Positions 49,054 through 56,997 of a stretch of 64,000 bases of DNA are shown here, one piece after another (within the stretch, counting starts at the first letter, position 1; every line of letters begins with the position of its first letter). Below the pieces are notes generated by a model, which was not told the origin of the DNA, did no database searches, and worked only from the letters and a program-made list of their open reading frames with translations. Origin of the DNA: Actinokineospora bangkokensis (lineage in GTDB: Bacteria; Actinomycetota; Actinomycetes; Mycobacteriales; Pseudonocardiaceae); contig NZ_MKQR01000001.1 in the NCBI RefSeq assembly GCF_001940455.1, forward strand, positions 1 to 64,000. Direction: 5' to 3'. A program made the translations under genes and the position numbers.

Positions 49054-49812
49054 CTAGCGGGGCGCCATCCGCAGGGAGCCGTCGAGGCGGATGACCTCGC
49101 CGTTGAGGTAGTCCTGCTCGATCATCGACAGCGCCAGGGCCGCGTACTCGCTGGGCAGGCCGAGGCGCTTGGGGAAGGGCACGCCCTCGGCCAGCGCGGC
49201 GCGGAACTCGTCGCTGACGGTGGCGAGCATCGGGGTGTCGATGATGCCGGGGGCGATGGTGAGCACCCGGATGCCGGAGCTGGCCAGGTCGCGCGCGGCG
49301 GGCAGGTTCAGCCCGACGACCCCGCCCTTGGACGAGGAGTAGGCCACCTGGCCCACCTGGCCGTCGAACGCCGCGATCGACGCGGTGTTGATCACCACGC
49401 CGCGCTGGCCGTGGTCGAGCGGGTCGGTCTTGGCGATCGCCTCGGCGGCGATGGTCAGCACGGTGAACGTGCCGACCAGGTTGATCTCGACGACCTTGCG
49501 GAACAGGGCGAGGTCGTGGCGGCCCTTCTTCGACAGCACCCGCGCCGAGGGGCCGATGCCCGCGCAGTTGACCACCACGCGCAGCGGGTGGCGACCGCCC
49601 GCGGCCTCGTCCACCGCGGCCTGCACCTGGTCGGCGTCGGTCACGTCGGCGGCGACGTAGGTGACGCCCTCCACCTTCGGGGCGTCCTCGACCGCCCGGG
49701 GCAGGTCCAGGGCGTACACCGACGCCCCCTTCTCCGCCAGCGCGGCGGCGGTGGCGCCCCCGAGCCCCGACGCACCGCCGGTGACGAGCGCGGCGACACC
49801 GTTGACCTGCAT
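49054..49812 (-). CDS. SDR family oxidoreductase (3-hydroxyacyl-CoA dehydrogenase type 2-like)
   Basis: A 252-residue classical short-chain dehydrogenase. The NAD motif TGGASGLGGATA, NCAGIG, the catalytic Ser in NTASIAAFDGQ and YSSSKGG (Tyr-x-x-x-Lys) are intact. The sequence pattern (MQVNGVAALVTGGASGLG, PGIIDTPML, RLDGSLRM) resembles the HSD17B10/short-chain 3-hydroxyacyl-CoA dehydrogenase group, implying fatty acid or branched-chain degradation. ATG 49812 has GAGGAC 9 nt upstream and is preferred to ATG 49833. Confidence 0.88.
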   Translation of the reverse strand: MQVNGVAALVTGGASGLGGATAAALAEKGASVYALDLPRAVEDAPKVEGVTYVAADVTDADQVQAAVDEAAGGRHPLRVVVNCAGIGPSARVLSKKGRHDLALFRKVVEINLVGTFTVLTIAAEAIAKTDPLDHGQRGVVINTASIAAFDGQVGQVAYSSSKGGVVGLNLPAARDLASSGIRVLTIAPGIIDTPMLATVSDEFRAALAEGVPFPKRLGLPSEYAALALSMIEQDYLNGEVIRLDGSLRMAPR

Positions 49813-49960
49813 GAGCGTTGTCCTCTCTGACATACCGACGGTCCGCAGCAGAGGTTAACGCTCGTTCAGCCCGCGCCGCTGCGAGGTGTGGCTCACCCAA
49901 CCGGCGGGTCCCCTCCCGCAGGCCCGCGACCGCCGCGCTGGAACAGGCCCGAGGACAGAC

Positions 49961-50923
49961 CTAGCGGCGGCCGGGCGGGCAGACGTCGTCGATGGCCGCG
50001 AGGTCGTCCGCCGAGGGCCGCCAGGACACCGCCTCGGCGTTCTCCTCCACCTGCTCGGGCGTCGTCGCGCCCGCGATCACCGACCCCACCGCGGGCCGCG
50101 AGGTCAGCCAGCCGATCGACAGGGTGGCCATGGAGATGCCGCGCTCCTCGGCCAGCGCCCGCAGCTTCTCGATCCGGGTCCACGGCGCGTCGGCCAGCAG
50201 CCGGGGCCTGCCCGCGAGCCTGCTGCCCGCGGGCGGCGCCCCGCCCTGGGAGTACTTGCCGGTGAGCAGGCCGTTGGCCAGCGGGAAGTAGGGCAGCACG
50301 CTCACCTGGAACCGGCGGGCCGCGGGCACCACCTCGCGCTCGACCTCCCGCTCCAGCAGCGAGTAGTGGTGCTGGGCGGCCACCGGCGCGCCCACCCGCT
50401 CGGTGCGCGCGGTCCACACCGCGTCCGCCAGCTGCCAGGCGGGCAGGTTGCAGAGCCCGGCGTAGCGGACCATGCCCGCGCGCACCAGGTCGTCGAGGGC
50501 GGACAGGGTCTCCGCGACCGGGGTCGCCGGGTCCGGGCGGTGCAGCTGGTAGAGGTCGATCCAGTCGGTGCCCAGCCTGCGCAGCGACTGCTCGGCGGCG
50601 CGGCGCACGTACCGGCGGGAGCCGCGGGCGCCGAAGTCCGGGCCGTTGGCGCCGTGCATGTCGACGCCGAACTTCGTGGCGATCACCGCCTGGTCGCGCC
50701 GCCCGGCCAGGGCGTGCCCCAGCAGCTCCTCGCTGCGCCCGCGCGGCGCGCCGTAGACGTCGGCCACGTCGAACAGGGTGATGCCCGCCCCCAACGCGGC
50801 GCTGACCAGCTCCCGGGACCCGCCGAGGGACTCCGCGGCGGTGCCCGGCCTGCCCAGGTTGTTGCAGCCCAGGCCGACGGCACTCACCACGAGTCCCGAA
50901 TCGCCCAGGTGACGCAGCTCCAC
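49961..50923 (-). CDS. Aldo/keto reductase
   Basis: A 320-residue NADPH-dependent TIM-barrel reductase. It shows LGLGCNN-type N-terminus (GLGCNNLGRPG), FDVADVYGAPRGRSEELLG with the catalytic Asp/Tyr, ATKFGVD with the Lys, and LYQLHRPDP with the His. The VIAGATTPEQVEENA cofactor region is typical. GTG 50923 is selected over the longer form because TACTGT ends 7 nt upstream and the extra N-terminal residues look non-coding. Substrate unknown. Divergent from the SDR at 51022. Confidence 0.9.
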   Translation of the reverse strand: MELRHLGDSGLVVSAVGLGCNNLGRPGTAAESLGGSRELVSAALGAGITLFDVADVYGAPRGRSEELLGHALAGRRDQAVIATKFGVDMHGANGPDFGARGSRRYVRRAAEQSLRRLGTDWIDLYQLHRPDPATPVAETLSALDDLVRAGMVRYAGLCNLPAWQLADAVWTARTERVGAPVAAQHHYSLLEREVEREVVPAARRFQVSVLPYFPLANGLLTGKYSQGGAPPAGSRLAGRPRLLADAPWTRIEKLRALAEERGISMATLSIGWLTSRPAVGSVIAGATTPEQVEENAEAVSWRPSADDLAAIDDVCPPGRR

Positions 50924-50930
50924 CCCGCTG

Positions 50931-50936
50931 ACAGTA
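50931..50936 (-). promoter_or_regulatory. -10 element for a leaderless transcript
   Basis: On the minus strand TACTGT, 7 nt, then GTG (50923). Confidence 0.55.
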
Positions 50937-51021
50937 AGCGGCGGTGCGGCTGTGATCCAGAACTGCGGCGGATACCGGTCCACGCGCCGCGCGGCGCGGG
51001 CCCGTGCGCCATGCTGTGCCC

Positions 51022-51969
51022 ATGAGCAGCACTCCGGAGGACGCCCAGGCCGCCGCCGCGCCCGGGTGGACCGCCGCGGACCTGCCCGACCTGGGCGGGC
51101 GCACGTTCGTCGTCACCGGCGGCACCAGCGGGCTGGGCTTCCAGACCTGCCGCGAGCTCGCGCGCCACGGCGGGCACGTGGTGCTCACCGCGCGCGACGC
51201 GGCCAAGGGCGCCGCGGCGGTCGCGGAGATCACCGCCGAGGTCCCCGGGGCCGAGGTCGAGACCAGGGTGCTCGACCTGGCCGACCTGGACTCGGTCGCG
51301 GACTTCGCCGAGTCGCTGGACCGCGTGGACGTCCTGGTCAACAACGCGGGCGTGATGATGCCGCCGCACCAGCTGACCGCGCAGGGGTTCGAGCTCCAGT
51401 TCGGGGTCAACCACCTCGGGCCGTTCGTGCTCACCTCGATGCTGCTCGACGCGCTCGGCCGGGGCACCGACGCCCGGGTCGTCACCGTGACCTCGTACCT
51501 GCACCGGCGCGGCCGCATCTACTTCCACGACCTCGACGGCACCGGCAACTACGACCGGGCGAAGTTCTACGCCCAGTCCAAGCTCGCCAACGTCGTGTTC
51601 GCCCTGGAGCTGCACCGGCGGCTGCGGGCGGCTGGCGCCGGGATCGCCAGCGTGCTCGCCCACCCCGGCTACGCGGCCACGAACCTCCAGTCCAACGGCC
51701 CGACCGGGGTGGCGAAGCTGGCGCTCAAGGTCACCAACCGGTTCCTGGCCCAGGACGCGGCCATGGGCGCGCTGCCCCAGCTCTACGCCGCGGCGCACCC
51801 GGACGTGGAGTCCGGGCAGATGATCGGCCCGGACGGGCGGCGCGAGCAGAAGGGCCACCCGAAGGTGGTCTACCCGCTGGAGGCCGCGCGCGACCGGGAG
51901 CTGGCGCAGCGGCTGTGGGAGGTCAGCGAGGAGCTGACCAAGGTCGAGTTCGGCCTGCCGGGGCGCTGA
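51022..51969 (+). CDS. SDR family NAD(P)-dependent oxidoreductase (retinol dehydrogenase-like)
   Basis: A 315-residue short-chain dehydrogenase. The cofactor motif is VVTGGTSGLGFQT, followed by NNAGVM, GVNHLGPF and a catalytic Tyr-Lys pair in YAQSKLANVVF. The usual catalytic serine position reads VTVTSYLHRRG. HPGYAATNLQ is characteristic of the retinol dehydrogenase-like subgroup widespread in Actinobacteria. ATG 51022 is used; an upstream in-frame ATG at 51004 has no support. The -10-like CATGCT ends 7 nt before it. Substrate unknown. Confidence 0.88.
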   Translation: MSSTPEDAQAAAAPGWTAADLPDLGGRTFVVTGGTSGLGFQTCRELARHGGHVVLTARDAAKGAAAVAEITAEVPGAEVETRVLDLADLDSVADFAESLDRVDVLVNNAGVMMPPHQLTAQGFELQFGVNHLGPFVLTSMLLDALGRGTDARVVTVTSYLHRRGRIYFHDLDGTGNYDRAKFYAQSKLANVVFALELHRRLRAAGAGIASVLAHPGYAATNLQSNGPTGVAKLALKVTNRFLAQDAAMGALPQLYAAAHPDVESGQMIGPDGRREQKGHPKVVYPLEAARDRELAQRLWEVSEELTKVEFGLPGR

Positions 51970-52020
51970 GTCCGCGCAGGTCAGCGACCGCGGCTCTAGC
52001 CCAGGCTACCTACCTCTGAG

Positions 52021-52026
52021 TAGCAT
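52021..52026 (+). promoter_or_regulatory. -10 element for a leaderless transcript
   Basis: TAGCAT, 6 nt, then the ATG at 52033. Confidence 0.5.
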
Positions 52027-52032
52027 CAGCGC

Positions 52033-53793
52033 ATGGACGCAGCGGAGCAGCAGGTGGCCAGGCGTGTCACGATCACCGACTTCCTGCGCGCCCTGCCGCC
52101 GATGGCACTCGACGCGCCCAGGATGGCCGCGGGCGCGCTCGGGCTGATCACCACCAAGCCGGTGACCCGCGAGTCGATCGGGCACATCTTCCAGCGCATC
52201 GCGGGCAAGCACCCGGACCGGGCGTTCCTCCGCTTCGAGGGCCGCACGATCACCTACGGCGAGGCCAACGCCCAGGTCAACCGGTACGCCTCGGTGCTGG
52301 AGGCCAACGGCGTGCACCCGGGGCGCACGGTGGCGGTGCTGGCGGGCAACCGGCCGGAGACGCTGCTGGCGGCGCTGGCCGCGGTCAAGCTCGGCGCCGC
52401 CGCCGGGATGATCAACACCAACCAGCGCGGCGACGTGCTCGACCACAGCCTGCGGCTGCTCGACGCGGCGGTGCTGGTCGTCGGCGAGGAGTACCGGCAC
52501 GCCCTCGACGGCGTGGAGACCCGCGGCGTGATCGACCTGGACTCGCTGGACTACGGCGCGACCACCGACCAGGACCCGCCCGGCACCGAGCGGATCATGG
52601 CGGGCAGCACCGCGTTCTACATCTTCACCTCCGGCACCACCGGCCTGCCCAAGGCCTCGGCCATGTCGCACATGCGCTGGCTCAAGTCGATGGCGGGCCT
52701 GGGGTCGATGGGCGTGCGGCTGTCCTCCGGCGACACCCTCTACTGCTGCCTGCCGCTCTACCACAACAACGCGCTCACGGTGTCGCTGTCGTCGGTGCTG
52801 GCGGCGGGGGCGACCATCGCCATCGGCAAGTCGTTCTCGGCGTCGAAGTTCTGGGACGACGTGGTGCGCAACCAGGCCACCGCCTTCTGCTACATCGGTG
52901 AGCTGTGCCGCTACCTGCTCAACCAGCCGGTGCGCGAGGCCGAGCGCAAGCACAAGGTGCGGGTCGTGGTGGGCAACGGGCTGCGCCCGGAGATCTGGGA
53001 CGAGTTCCAGCAGCGCTTCGGCATCCGGCGCATCGCGGAGTTCTACGGCGCCTCCGAGTGCAACCTGGCCTTCATCAACGCGCTCAACATCGACCGCACC
53101 GCGGGCATCTGCCCGCTGCCCTACGCGGTGGTGCAGTACGACCCCGACACCGGCCGGGCCAAGCGCTCCGACGACGGCAAGCTGCGCAAGGTCAAGGCGG
53201 GCGAGGTGGGCCTGCTGCTGACCAAGGTCACCAACCGCGCCCCGTTCGACGGCTACACCGACGCCGAGGCCACCGAGAAGAAGCTGGTGCGCGGCGGGTT
53301 CAAGGACGGCGACTGCTGGTTCGACACCGGCGACCTGGTGCGCAACCAGGGCTTCAAGCACGTCGCGTTCGTCGACCGGCTCGGCGACACCTTCCGCTGG
53401 AAGGGCGAGAACGTCGCCACCACCGAGGTCGAGGGCGCGATCGGGGAGCACGGCGACGTCGAGCAGGCCGTGGTCTACGGGGTGTCGATCCCGGGCACCG
53501 ACGGCAAGGCGGGCATGGCGGCGATCAAGCTGCACTCGGGCGCCCGCTTCGACGGCGCGGCCATGGCCGAGCACCTGGCCAAGCGGCTGCCCTCCTACGC
53601 GGTGCCGCTGTTCATCCGGGTGATCGACGAGGTGGAGCAGACCTCGACGTTCAAGTCCCGCAAGGTCGACCTGCGCACCGAGGGCTACTCCGAGGACGTC
53701 GACGACCCGATGTACGTGCTGCGCGAGGGCGAGTACGTCCCCGCCTACGCCGGCTACGCGGACGAGGTCGCGGAGGGCAAGGTCCGGGTCTGA
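52033..53793 (+). CDS. Long-chain acyl-CoA synthetase (FadD6/FATP-like)
   Basis: A 586-residue AMP-forming ligase that activates long-chain fatty acids to acyl-CoA and may take part in their uptake. The P-loop is FTSGTTGLPKA, the adenine motif FYGASECN, the hinge region CWFDTGDLVRNQGFKHVAFVDRLGDTFRWKGENVAT in two pieces, and the C-terminal domain contains the catalytic Lys near TSTFKSRKVDL. The pattern is that of the very-long-chain/fatty acid transport protein branch (mycobacterial FadD6). No membrane segment is obvious. Fits with the adjacent SDRs in lipid metabolism. Confidence 0.92.
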   Translation: MDAAEQQVARRVTITDFLRALPPMALDAPRMAAGALGLITTKPVTRESIGHIFQRIAGKHPDRAFLRFEGRTITYGEANAQVNRYASVLEANGVHPGRTVAVLAGNRPETLLAALAAVKLGAAAGMINTNQRGDVLDHSLRLLDAAVLVVGEEYRHALDGVETRGVIDLDSLDYGATTDQDPPGTERIMAGSTAFYIFTSGTTGLPKASAMSHMRWLKSMAGLGSMGVRLSSGDTLYCCLPLYHNNALTVSLSSVLAAGATIAIGKSFSASKFWDDVVRNQATAFCYIGELCRYLLNQPVREAERKHKVRVVVGNGLRPEIWDEFQQRFGIRRIAEFYGASECNLAFINALNIDRTAGICPLPYAVVQYDPDTGRAKRSDDGKLRKVKAGEVGLLLTKVTNRAPFDGYTDAEATEKKLVRGGFKDGDCWFDTGDLVRNQGFKHVAFVDRLGDTFRWKGENVATTEVEGAIGEHGDVEQAVVYGVSIPGTDGKAGMAAIKLHSGARFDGAAMAEHLAKRLPSYAVPLFIRVIDEVEQTSTFKSRKVDLRTEGYSEDVDDPMYVLREGEYVPAYAGYADEVAEGKVRV

Positions 53794-53815
53794 GCCCGGC
53801 CCCGCGCGGACCGGC

Positions 53816-55582
53816 TCAGCGGCCGACGGCGTAGCCCTGCATCCCGCGCGGGTTGGCCGCGGCGCGCAGCCTGCCGCCGCGGTTGCCCACGGCGGACATG
53901 CGGCCCAGCGACCACGGGCCCATGTCCACCAGCTCGTGCCCGCGGGCACGCAGCTCCGCCAGCGCCGCCGCGCCCAAGCGGCTCTCCACCTGGGCTTCCC
54001 GGGGGGAGAAGGTGCGCGGGTAGAAGCTGCTGGGGAACGCCGTGGAGTGCCAGGCGGGGGCGTCGATGGCGGCCTGGAGGTCCAGGCCCGCGGTGAAGGC
54101 CAGCCAGAAGCACAGCTGCCACTGGTCCTGGCTGTCGCCGCCCGGGGTGCCGAAGGCGATCGTCTCGCCGTCGCGCTGGGCCAGCGACGGGGACAGCGTC
54201 GTGCGCGGGCGCTTGCCCGGCAGCAGCGAGGCGGGCAGCCCCGGTTCCAGCCAGAACATCTGCGCCCGGCTGCCCAGGCAGAAGCCGAGGCCGGGGATGG
54301 CCGGGCTGGACTGCAACCAGCCGCCGGAGGGCGTGGCCGAGATCGTGTTGCCCCAGCGGTCGGTGACGTCGACGTGCACCGTGTCGCCGCGGGTGGCGCC
54401 GAGGTTGCCGACGGTGGGCTCCCCGGTGGTGGGCAGGGTCGGCTCCATCGAGTCGCCGCGGGCGCTGGTCGGGGCCTCGCGCACGTACCGGGGCAGCACC
54501 GGGGCGCGGCCACCCGGGGAGCCGGGGCGCAGGTCGGGTGAGGCGGAGCCGCCCAGCAGGGCCCGGCGCTCGGCGGTGTAGCCGGGGGAGAGCAGCTCGG
54601 CCAGCGGCACCTCCGCGGAGTCGCCGTACCAGGCCTCCCGGTCGGCGAAGGCGAGCTTGGCGGCCTCCAGGGCCTGGTGCACGGTGTCGGCCGTCGGCAC
54701 GCCGTCGACGTGGCGCAGGTCCAGGCCGTCGAGCAGGAGCAGCTGCTGGAGCAGGACCGGCCCCTGGGTCCACGGGCCGCACTTGGCGACCGCCCACCCG
54801 CCGACCTCCGCGGTGGCGGCGTCCTCGTAGGTCGCTGACCACGACGCCAGGTCTTGCCCGGTGAGCACGCCCGCGTGCGCCTCCCCGGAGTCGTCGAGGT
54901 GCGGGCGGCGGGCGAAGGCGTCCACGGCCTCGGCGATGAAGCCCTGCGACCAGGCGCGGCGGGCGGCGTCGATCCGGGCCTCCCGGGTCGGGCCGGTGGC
55001 CTCCGCCAGCAGGCGCTCCCAGGTGCCCGCCAGCGCCGGGTTGGCGTGCCACCCGCCGGTGGCGTGCAGCCACAGCTCCCCGGAGGTGGGCCAGTGCTCG
55101 GTGAACAGCTCGCGGACGGCGGCCACCACCGGCGGCACCCGAGGTGGCAGCGGGTAGCCGTCGCGGGCGTAGCCGATGGCGTGCTTGAGCACGTCCGCCA
55201 GCTCCTTCGTGCCGTGGTCGCGCAGGAGCAGGAGCCAGGCGTCCCAGGACCCGGGGACGGTCGCGGCGAGCAGGCCGCTGCCCGGCACCAGATCGAGGCC
55301 CAGGCCGCGGTAGTGCTCGACGGTGGCCGCCGCGGGCGCCACGCCCTGCCCGCACAGCACCCGCGGGGTGGGGTCGCCCGCGGTGCGGAACACCGCCGGG
55401 ACCTCGCCGCCCGGGCCGTTGAGGTGCGGCTCCACCACCTGGAGCACGAACCCGGCCGCGACCGCCGCGTCGAAGGCGTTGCCGCCGTCCTCCAGCACCG
55501 CCATCCCCGCCGAGGAGGCGAGCCAGTGCGTGGAGGCGACCATGCCGAAGGTGCCCGTCAGCTCGGGCCGGGTGGTGAACAC
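53816..55582 (-). CDS. Gamma-glutamyltransferase family protein
   Basis: A 588-residue Ntn-hydrolase-type protein. The large-subunit start FGMVASTHWLASSAGMAVLEDGGNAFDA (in pieces) and the autoprocessing/catalytic threonine region GDTVHVDVTDRWGNTISATPSGG are visible; FGTPGGDSQDQWQLCF and the C-terminal YAVGR also fit. No signal peptide is evident, unlike exported GGTs, so it may be a cytoplasmic homologue acting on a different gamma-glutamyl or cephalosporin-like amide. GTG 55582 is chosen since upstream residues contain DnaA boxes and look non-coding. Confidence 0.88.
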   Translation of the reverse strand: MFTTRPELTGTFGMVASTHWLASSAGMAVLEDGGNAFDAAVAAGFVLQVVEPHLNGPGGEVPAVFRTAGDPTPRVLCGQGVAPAAATVEHYRGLGLDLVPGSGLLAATVPGSWDAWLLLLRDHGTKELADVLKHAIGYARDGYPLPPRVPPVVAAVRELFTEHWPTSGELWLHATGGWHANPALAGTWERLLAEATGPTREARIDAARRAWSQGFIAEAVDAFARRPHLDDSGEAHAGVLTGQDLASWSATYEDAATAEVGGWAVAKCGPWTQGPVLLQQLLLLDGLDLRHVDGVPTADTVHQALEAAKLAFADREAWYGDSAEVPLAELLSPGYTAERRALLGGSASPDLRPGSPGGRAPVLPRYVREAPTSARGDSMEPTLPTTGEPTVGNLGATRGDTVHVDVTDRWGNTISATPSGGWLQSSPAIPGLGFCLGSRAQMFWLEPGLPASLLPGKRPRTTLSPSLAQRDGETIAFGTPGGDSQDQWQLCFWLAFTAGLDLQAAIDAPAWHSTAFPSSFYPRTFSPREAQVESRLGAAALAELRARGHELVDMGPWSLGRMSAVGNRGGRLRAAANPRGMQGYAVGR

Positions 55583-55633
55583 GCAACGGCACGTTACCCC
55601 GTCACGCTCGGTCACTCGAACATTTGTGCACAG

Positions 55634-55655
55634 TGTGGACAACCCCTGTGGACAA
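55634..55655. promoter_or_regulatory. Two tandem perfect DnaA boxes
   Basis: TGTGGACAA at 55634-55642 and 55647-55655, same orientation, 13 bp start to start, between the gamma-glutamyltransferase gene and the glycan locus. Confidence 0.6.
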
Positions 55656-55700
55656 CTCGACGAACGCGAGGTCACGGGCGGGTGCGGGCGGGTCGTTCGC

Positions 55701-55706
55701 TACAGT
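55701..55706 (+). promoter_or_regulatory. -10 element for a leaderless transcript of the glycan locus
   Basis: TACAGT, 7 nt, then GTG at 55714; lies about 46 bp after the DnaA box pair. Confidence 0.55.
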
Positions 55707-55713
55707 CGCGGCC

Positions 55714-56997
55714 GTGTCAGCCGAGGACGAGCGCGCCAGGGGCCGAGCGGCCGGGATCGGCGCGGTGGCCGTGTGGAGCAGCACCGACCTGCCCGGGTGG
55801 GGTGACCAGGTCATCGGCCGGGTCGTCGAGCGGGCGCTGACCAGCAGGCTGCCCGGGTGGCGGGCCACGCACTGCGCGCCCTGGGGCTGGTCGCGGCCCA
55901 GCCTGGCCGACGGCGGCATCGCCGCCGAGCCGCTGGGCACCCCCACCCCGACCCGGCTGGCCGACCTCACCGCGGGCGCCGACGCCTCCGTGCTCGCCCC
56001 CGCCTTCGCCCTCGGCCACGACCCGTACGCGGGGCAGGCGCCGGGCGTGCGCTTCTTCCTCGACCCGCGCGTCGGGCACGCCACCGCCCTGTCCGCCGTG
56101 CGCACCGCCCCCGGCGCCGACCTGTCCGGCCTGGTCGGCGTGTCGTTCGCGGCCGCCCGCGACCGGGCCTCGCAGCTCGCGCTGTCCGCCCTGCACCTCG
56201 ACCCCGAGGTCGTCCCGCACCCCGGCATCGCCGTCACCACCGCCGTCGACCCGGCCACGCTGCCCGAGCGGGTGACCCAGCTGCGCACCCTCGGCCTGCT
56301 GCCCGCCGGGGACTACGTGCTGGCCAGCGCCCCCGGCCTCGACCAGGACGCCGTCGTGGTCCCGCCGGAGTGGGTGCTGGAGGACCGGGTGGCCGCCGTC
56401 GCGGGCGCCCGGCTGGTGCTGGCCGCCGACGAGCACGCCGCCGCCGTCGCCGCGGGCGTGGGCGCCGAGTGGGTGCTGGTGGACACCGCCGACCCCGCCG
56501 ACGCCGAGGTCGTGGCCGAGTTCGGGCCGCGCGCGCGGATCGGCGCGCGCACCCCGCCGCCCGGCGCGCCGGTGCTGCTGCCCGACGCCCACGACCGGCT
56601 GGCCGCGCACTTCGACGCGCTGGCCGAGGCGGTGGAGACCGCCCGCTCGCTGCGCGACGGCGACCTGGTGCGGCGCACGTCGGTGCTCGCCGGGGAGAAC
56701 GCCGCCGTCCGCGCCGCGCACTGGCAGCTGCGGCAGCGGCTGCTCACCGAGCGCCGCCGGTTCGCCGAGCCCTACGCCACCGCCCTGCGCGAGCTGGCCG
56801 AGACCCGGGAGGCGCTGGCCGAGCGGCGCGCCACCGCCGAGGCCCAGCAGGGGCACATCGAGCACCTGGAGCGGGTCAACGCCGACCTCGCCGCCCGGCT
56901 GGCCGCCGCCGAGCGGGAGCTGGCCGCCTGGCAGGGCACCAAGCTCGTGCGCTGGAGCGAGCCGCTGCGCCGCGCCTACGGCAGGGCCCGCGGGTGA
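55714..56997 (+). CDS. Polysaccharide pyruvyl transferase-like protein with C-terminal coiled coil
   Basis: A 427-residue protein. Residues 1-290 have a Rossmann-like, glycosyltransferase B-like pattern (WSSTDLPGWGDQVIGRVVERAL, FALGHDPYAGQAPGVRFFLDP, DYVLASAPGLDQD) that recalls polysaccharide pyruvyl transferases, but no catalytic signature can be confirmed. Residues about 300-415 form a coiled coil (RELAETREALAERRATAE, LAAAERELAAWQ) ending in KLVRWSEPLRRAYGRARG, a tail typical of actinobacterial glycan-locus proteins. Coupled to the following GT by GTGA. Role in surface polysaccharide assembly is inferred. Confidence 0.7.
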   Translation: MSAEDERARGRAAGIGAVAVWSSTDLPGWGDQVIGRVVERALTSRLPGWRATHCAPWGWSRPSLADGGIAAEPLGTPTPTRLADLTAGADASVLAPAFALGHDPYAGQAPGVRFFLDPRVGHATALSAVRTAPGADLSGLVGVSFAAARDRASQLALSALHLDPEVVPHPGIAVTTAVDPATLPERVTQLRTLGLLPAGDYVLASAPGLDQDAVVVPPEWVLEDRVAAVAGARLVLAADEHAAAVAAGVGAEWVLVDTADPADAEVVAEFGPRARIGARTPPPGAPVLLPDAHDRLAAHFDALAEAVETARSLRDGDLVRRTSVLAGENAAVRAAHWQLRQRLLTERRRFAEPYATALRELAETREALAERRATAEAQQGHIEHLERVNADLAARLAAAERELAAWQGTKLVRWSEPLRRAYGRARG

